Assembly (NCBI GenBank): GCA_022842245.1
Contig: JALHPZ010000016.1
Span: forward strand, 62,001 to 126,000
DNA from: Gemmataceae bacterium
Lineage (GTDB): Bacteria > Planctomycetota > Planctomycetia > Gemmatales > Gemmataceae
DNA: 64,000 nt
Direction of reading: 5' to 3'
Shown here: in pieces, positions 61,209-64,000 of the stretch
How positions within the stretch are numbered: position 1 is the first letter of the stretch
How the letters are laid out: each line of letters opens with the position of its first letter
Translations under genes and position numbers: made by a program
Notes under the pieces: model-generated
Databases searched by the model: none
What the model was told of the DNA's origin: nothing
The model's input: only the letters and a program-made list of their open reading frames with translations

Positions 61209-63671
61209 ATGCCCTCTACCAACCCTCTCGCTCGCTACGAAACAACCGGGTTCCGCTTCACGGACCGGGACTACTACGACCGTCACGTGGTCTTCGATCA
61301 CTGCGTGCGCATCGAATCCGCGACGCAACGGGAGCGGTTCGAAGCCGTCGCCCGAACGTTGCGGGACATTCTCGCCCAGCGCTGGGTGACAACCGCCGAG
61401 ACCCATGACAAGAACAATCCGAAACAGGTCTACTACCTCTCGCTCGAATTCCTGATTGGCCGGTCGATGGTCAACAACATCATCAACCTGGGGGTCGAGC
61501 AGTTCGTCCTGCAAGACTTGCGGTCGGACCCGCGACAGGACTGGGGCCAGGTGCTGGAGACAGAACCGGACGCCGGACTGGGGAACGGCGGACTGGGGCG
61601 TTTGGCGGCGTGCTTCATCGACTCGCTGGCTTCGCTCCAGTTTCCCGCCATCGGTTACGGGCTGCGCTACGACTACGGCATCTTCCGACAGGAGATCGTG
61701 AACGGATACCAGGTCGAGCATCCGGACCCGTGGCTGCAATTTCCGGATCCATGGGAAGTGTCCCGACCGAACGAATCCGTCGTGGCCCCGCTCGCGGTCA
61801 CGTTCGAAGCCCGCCACGGCGAACTGACCACGCATTCGGGCCAGCCCATGCGCTTAGTGGGGATTCCTTACGATCGCCCGGTCGTGGGGTATGGTGGCCG
61901 GACCATCAATACGCTGCGTCTTTGGAAAGCCGCCACCCCGCGTGAATTCAAATTCGGCGAATTCAGCAGCGGGGACTTCTTCGGAGCCGTATCCGATCGT
62001 GTCATGGCTGAAAGCGTCACCCGCGTGCTCTATCCGGACGATTCCACTTCTCGCGGCCGGTCCCTGCGGTTCCTGCAGGAGTACTTTCTTGTCCGGTGTT
62101 CCCTGGCGGATATCGTGGCGCGCTTCCGCCGTCGCGGTAACGACTGGAAAGACTTGCCGGACAAGGTCGCGATTCAACTCAACGATACGCACCCCGCGAT
62201 GGCCGTGGCCGAACTGATGAAGATTTTGCTGGACGAAGCCATACTTCCGTGGGAACAAGCGTGGGACCTGACCGTTCGCACCCTCGCTTATACCAACCAC
62301 ACGCTACTGCCCGAAGCGCTCGAAAAGTGGCCGGTCGATCTCTTTGCCACGCTCCTTCCCCGATACCTCGAGATCATTTACGAGATCAATCGCCGATTCC
62401 TCGACGAGGTGCGGGAGAAACTCCACAACGACGAAACCCGCTTGGCGGCGGTCAGCCTGATCGAAGAAGGCGCGGAAAAGAAAGTCCGGATGGCCCACCT
62501 GGCGATCGTGGGAACGCACAGCACCAACGGCGTCGCCGCCATCCATTCGAACTTGCTGCGTACCAAAACCATGCCGGAGTTCGCCCACATCTTCCCTCAG
62601 CGTTTTCGCAACGTGACCAATGGCGTCACCCCGCGACGGTGGCTGAAACTCGCCAACCCTCCGCTCGCGAAACTCCTGACGGATGCGATCGGGGACTCCT
62701 GGATCGTCAACTTGTACCATCTGAAGCGGGCCGAACCGCTCGCCCAGGATCCGGCGTTTCTGGACGGGTTCCTCGCCGCGAAACGAGCCGCCAAAGTGCG
62801 CTTCGTGGATTGGATCTGCTCCACGGCCGGGATCGAGTTAAACCCGGATACGATCTTCGACTGCCAGATCAAACGGATCCACGAGTACAAACGGCAACTG
62901 CTCAATGTCCTGCAGATCGTCATCTGGTACAACCGGCTCCGAAAGGATCCGAAGATTCCATTCCCGCCAAGGACCTATCTCTTCGCAGGCAAAGCCGCTC
63001 CGGCGTATTGGCTGGCGAAGGTCATTATCAAACTCATCACGTCCGTCGCCCGCGTCGTAAACTCGGACTCCGCCGTGCGCGACCGGCTCCGCGTCGAGTT
63101 CCTGCCCAACTACTCCTGCACGTTGGCCGAACATCTAATCCCGGCCGCCGATGTCTCCGAGCAGATCTCCACGGCGGGGTACGAAGCCAGCGGGACCAGC
63201 AACATGAAGTTCATGATGAACGGTGCCATCACGATCGGTACCCGCGACGGGGCGACCGTGGAAATCGCGGAGGAAGTCGGGGAGGATAACATTTTCCTCT
63301 TCGGGCTGACGGCCGATCAGGTCGCCGCCAACAAGGGCTGGTACGACCCGCGCTGGCATTACAACCACGATCCGGAAACCCGGGAAGTCCTCGACATGAT
63401 CTTTTCCGGCTACTTCTGCAGGGACGAACCGGGGATCTTCCAGCCGATCCACGACACCCTCCTGACACACGGCGATCATTACATGCACTTGGCCGATCTG
63501 ACCGATTACGTCGCGACTCAGGGTCGAATCGCCGCGCTCTACAGGAACCGCTCTGATTGGGCCAAAATGGCCGCGCTCAACGTCATTCGATCCTGCAAGT
63601 TTTCCAGCGATCGGTCGATCGCGGAATACGCGAAATACATCTGGGGCGCGGTCCCTTGCCCGATGGACTGA
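61209..63671 (+). CDS. glgP: Glycogen/starch phosphorylase
   Basis: 820 residues, the normal length. The enzyme releases glucose-1-phosphate from glycogen using pyridoxal phosphate. Family motifs are intact: YYLSLEFLIGRSMVNN, LGNGGLGRLAACF, NDTHPAMAVAELMK, NVTNGVTPRRW, RIHEYKRQLLN and the PLP lysine in EASGTSNMKFMMNG (Lys667). The frame is open for 61 more codons upstream, but the enzyme starts at MPSTNPLARYETTGF, so ATG 61209 is chosen. No other glycogen gene lies within the window. A convergent membrane protein ends 58 bases downstream. Confidence 0.95.
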   Translation: MPSTNPLARYETTGFRFTDRDYYDRHVVFDHCVRIESATQRERFEAVARTLRDILAQRWVTTAETHDKNNPKQVYYLSLEFLIGRSMVNNIINLGVEQFVLQDLRSDPRQDWGQVLETEPDAGLGNGGLGRLAACFIDSLASLQFPAIGYGLRYDYGIFRQEIVNGYQVEHPDPWLQFPDPWEVSRPNESVVAPLAVTFEARHGELTTHSGQPMRLVGIPYDRPVVGYGGRTINTLRLWKAATPREFKFGEFSSGDFFGAVSDRVMAESVTRVLYPDDSTSRGRSLRFLQEYFLVRCSLADIVARFRRRGNDWKDLPDKVAIQLNDTHPAMAVAELMKILLDEAILPWEQAWDLTVRTLAYTNHTLLPEALEKWPVDLFATLLPRYLEIIYEINRRFLDEVREKLHNDETRLAAVSLIEEGAEKKVRMAHLAIVGTHSTNGVAAIHSNLLRTKTMPEFAHIFPQRFRNVTNGVTPRRWLKLANPPLAKLLTDAIGDSWIVNLYHLKRAEPLAQDPAFLDGFLAAKRAAKVRFVDWICSTAGIELNPDTIFDCQIKRIHEYKRQLLNVLQIVIWYNRLRKDPKIPFPPRTYLFAGKAAPAYWLAKVIIKLITSVARVVNSDSAVRDRLRVEFLPNYSCTLAEHLIPAADVSEQISTAGYEASGTSNMKFMMNGAITIGTRDGATVEIAEEVGEDNIFLFGLTADQVAANKGWYDPRWHYNHDPETREVLDMIFSGYFCRDEPGIFQPIHDTLLTHGDHYMHLADLTDYVATQGRIAALYRNRSDWAKMAALNVIRSCKFSSDRSIAEYAKYIWGAVPCPMD

Positions 63672-63729
63672 GATCGAGTGGCAAGCCAAGTATGGTGCAT
63701 CGCGACGGCGTCGAGGGGAACGAAACGGA

Positions 63730-64000
63730 TCATGCCATTCGTTTTCGCTCGCTCGCCGAGTGACGGTGCCATCTACCGATCGCGCCGACGAAACCATATC
63801 CAACGAGCGTCAGCAGAAAACCGGAATGGAGCAGGGTGCCGCTCCAGTACCAGGTTGTTAGGTCCCAGGTGATGAGGGATCGACACACGAAGTAGTGCGT
63901 GAAGATGGTGACGATGCCGGTAAGAAGCCCGAATCGCAGCAAGATGGCGATGCCGAAGACGCCGAGGACGCCGCAACCGGCGTAGTAGAGCCAGGGGGAA
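63730..64000 (-). CDS. Membrane protein, C-terminal part (continues past window end)
   Basis: About 90 C-terminal residues are visible in a frame that runs off the window, reading from the edge SPWLYYAGCGVLGVFGIAIL and ending GRWHRHSASERKRMA. Three hydrophobic helices (YAGCGVLGVFGIAILLRFGL; GIVTIFTHYFVC; WSGTLLHSGFLLTLVGYGF) and a basic tail indicate an integral inner-membrane protein. The family is not recognised. It ends 58 bases from glgP, convergent. Confidence 0.6.
   Translation of the reverse strand, partial: SPWLYYAGCGVLGVFGIAILLRFGLLTGIVTIFTHYFVCRSLITWDLTTWYWSGTLLHSGFLLTLVGYGFVGAIGRWHRHSASERKRMA

Overview
The window is GC-rich, densely coded bacterial DNA that most likely comes from a planctomycete, probably Gemmataceae. 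This is inferred from protein families, since no 16S rRNA gene is present. The marker families are two DUF1501 proteins with twin-arginine starts, a DUF1559 pilin-like protein, a 'PVC-type' membrane-bound dehydrogenase with a C-terminal CxxCH haem site, a giant Ser/Thr kinase with a WD40 propeller, a DUF4198 protein, an LptD-like outer-membrane protein and a multihaem cytochrome fused to TPRs.

Layout. 1-9 kb: the 3' part of a Ca2+-type P-type ATPase overlapping a thioredoxin-like ferredoxin, an amidohydrolase, a gap with a series of C5-loop hairpins, a penicillin-acylase-family hydrolase paired with a DUF1501 protein, and a polytopic membrane protein. 9-19 kb: aspS, an HTH plus degenerate receiver regulator, a GNAT enzyme, tRNA-Cys with its own promoter, two GT4 glycosyltransferases, a 58-residue membrane protein, APS kinase (cysC) and a stand-alone EF-G ending in a clear terminator. 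18.9-24.8 kb: a tightly coupled sbcD-sbcC-methyltransferase-YwqG-like lipoprotein operon. 24.9-32 kb: a ferredoxin, an ABC exporter pair followed by a rifampicin-phosphotransferase-like protein, a membrane-anchored GTPase and a secreted carboxylesterase. 32.8-40 kb: a crotonase with a degenerate 3-hydroxyacyl-CoA-dehydrogenase tail, a TPR protein plus heptahaem cytochrome, a DUF4198 protein, a DUF1559 protein, divergent nikR, and a decayed trans-aconitate methyltransferase gene. 40.3-47.1 kb: a probable envelope operon behind a sigma70-like promoter (LptD-like protein, DgkA-like kinase, a membrane-anchored beta-rich protein, an ABC ATPase and its permease). 47-64 kb: DUF790, the PVC-type dehydrogenase, a kinase-WD40 gene split by an in-frame TAA, a tRNA-dihydrouridine synthase, an SDR oxidoreductase, a second DUF1501 protein, a secreted double-esterase/SMP-30 fusion, glycogen phosphorylase and the end of a membrane protein.

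The most unusual signals are the C5-loop hairpin series (3498-3682), the nonsense codon in the kinase, the tam gene remnant, three unrelated inverted-repeat elements that each sit in a gap between co-directional genes, the double esterase fusion, and the exporter plus phosphotransferase-like operon. No CRISPR array, transposase, integrase or prophage gene was seen.
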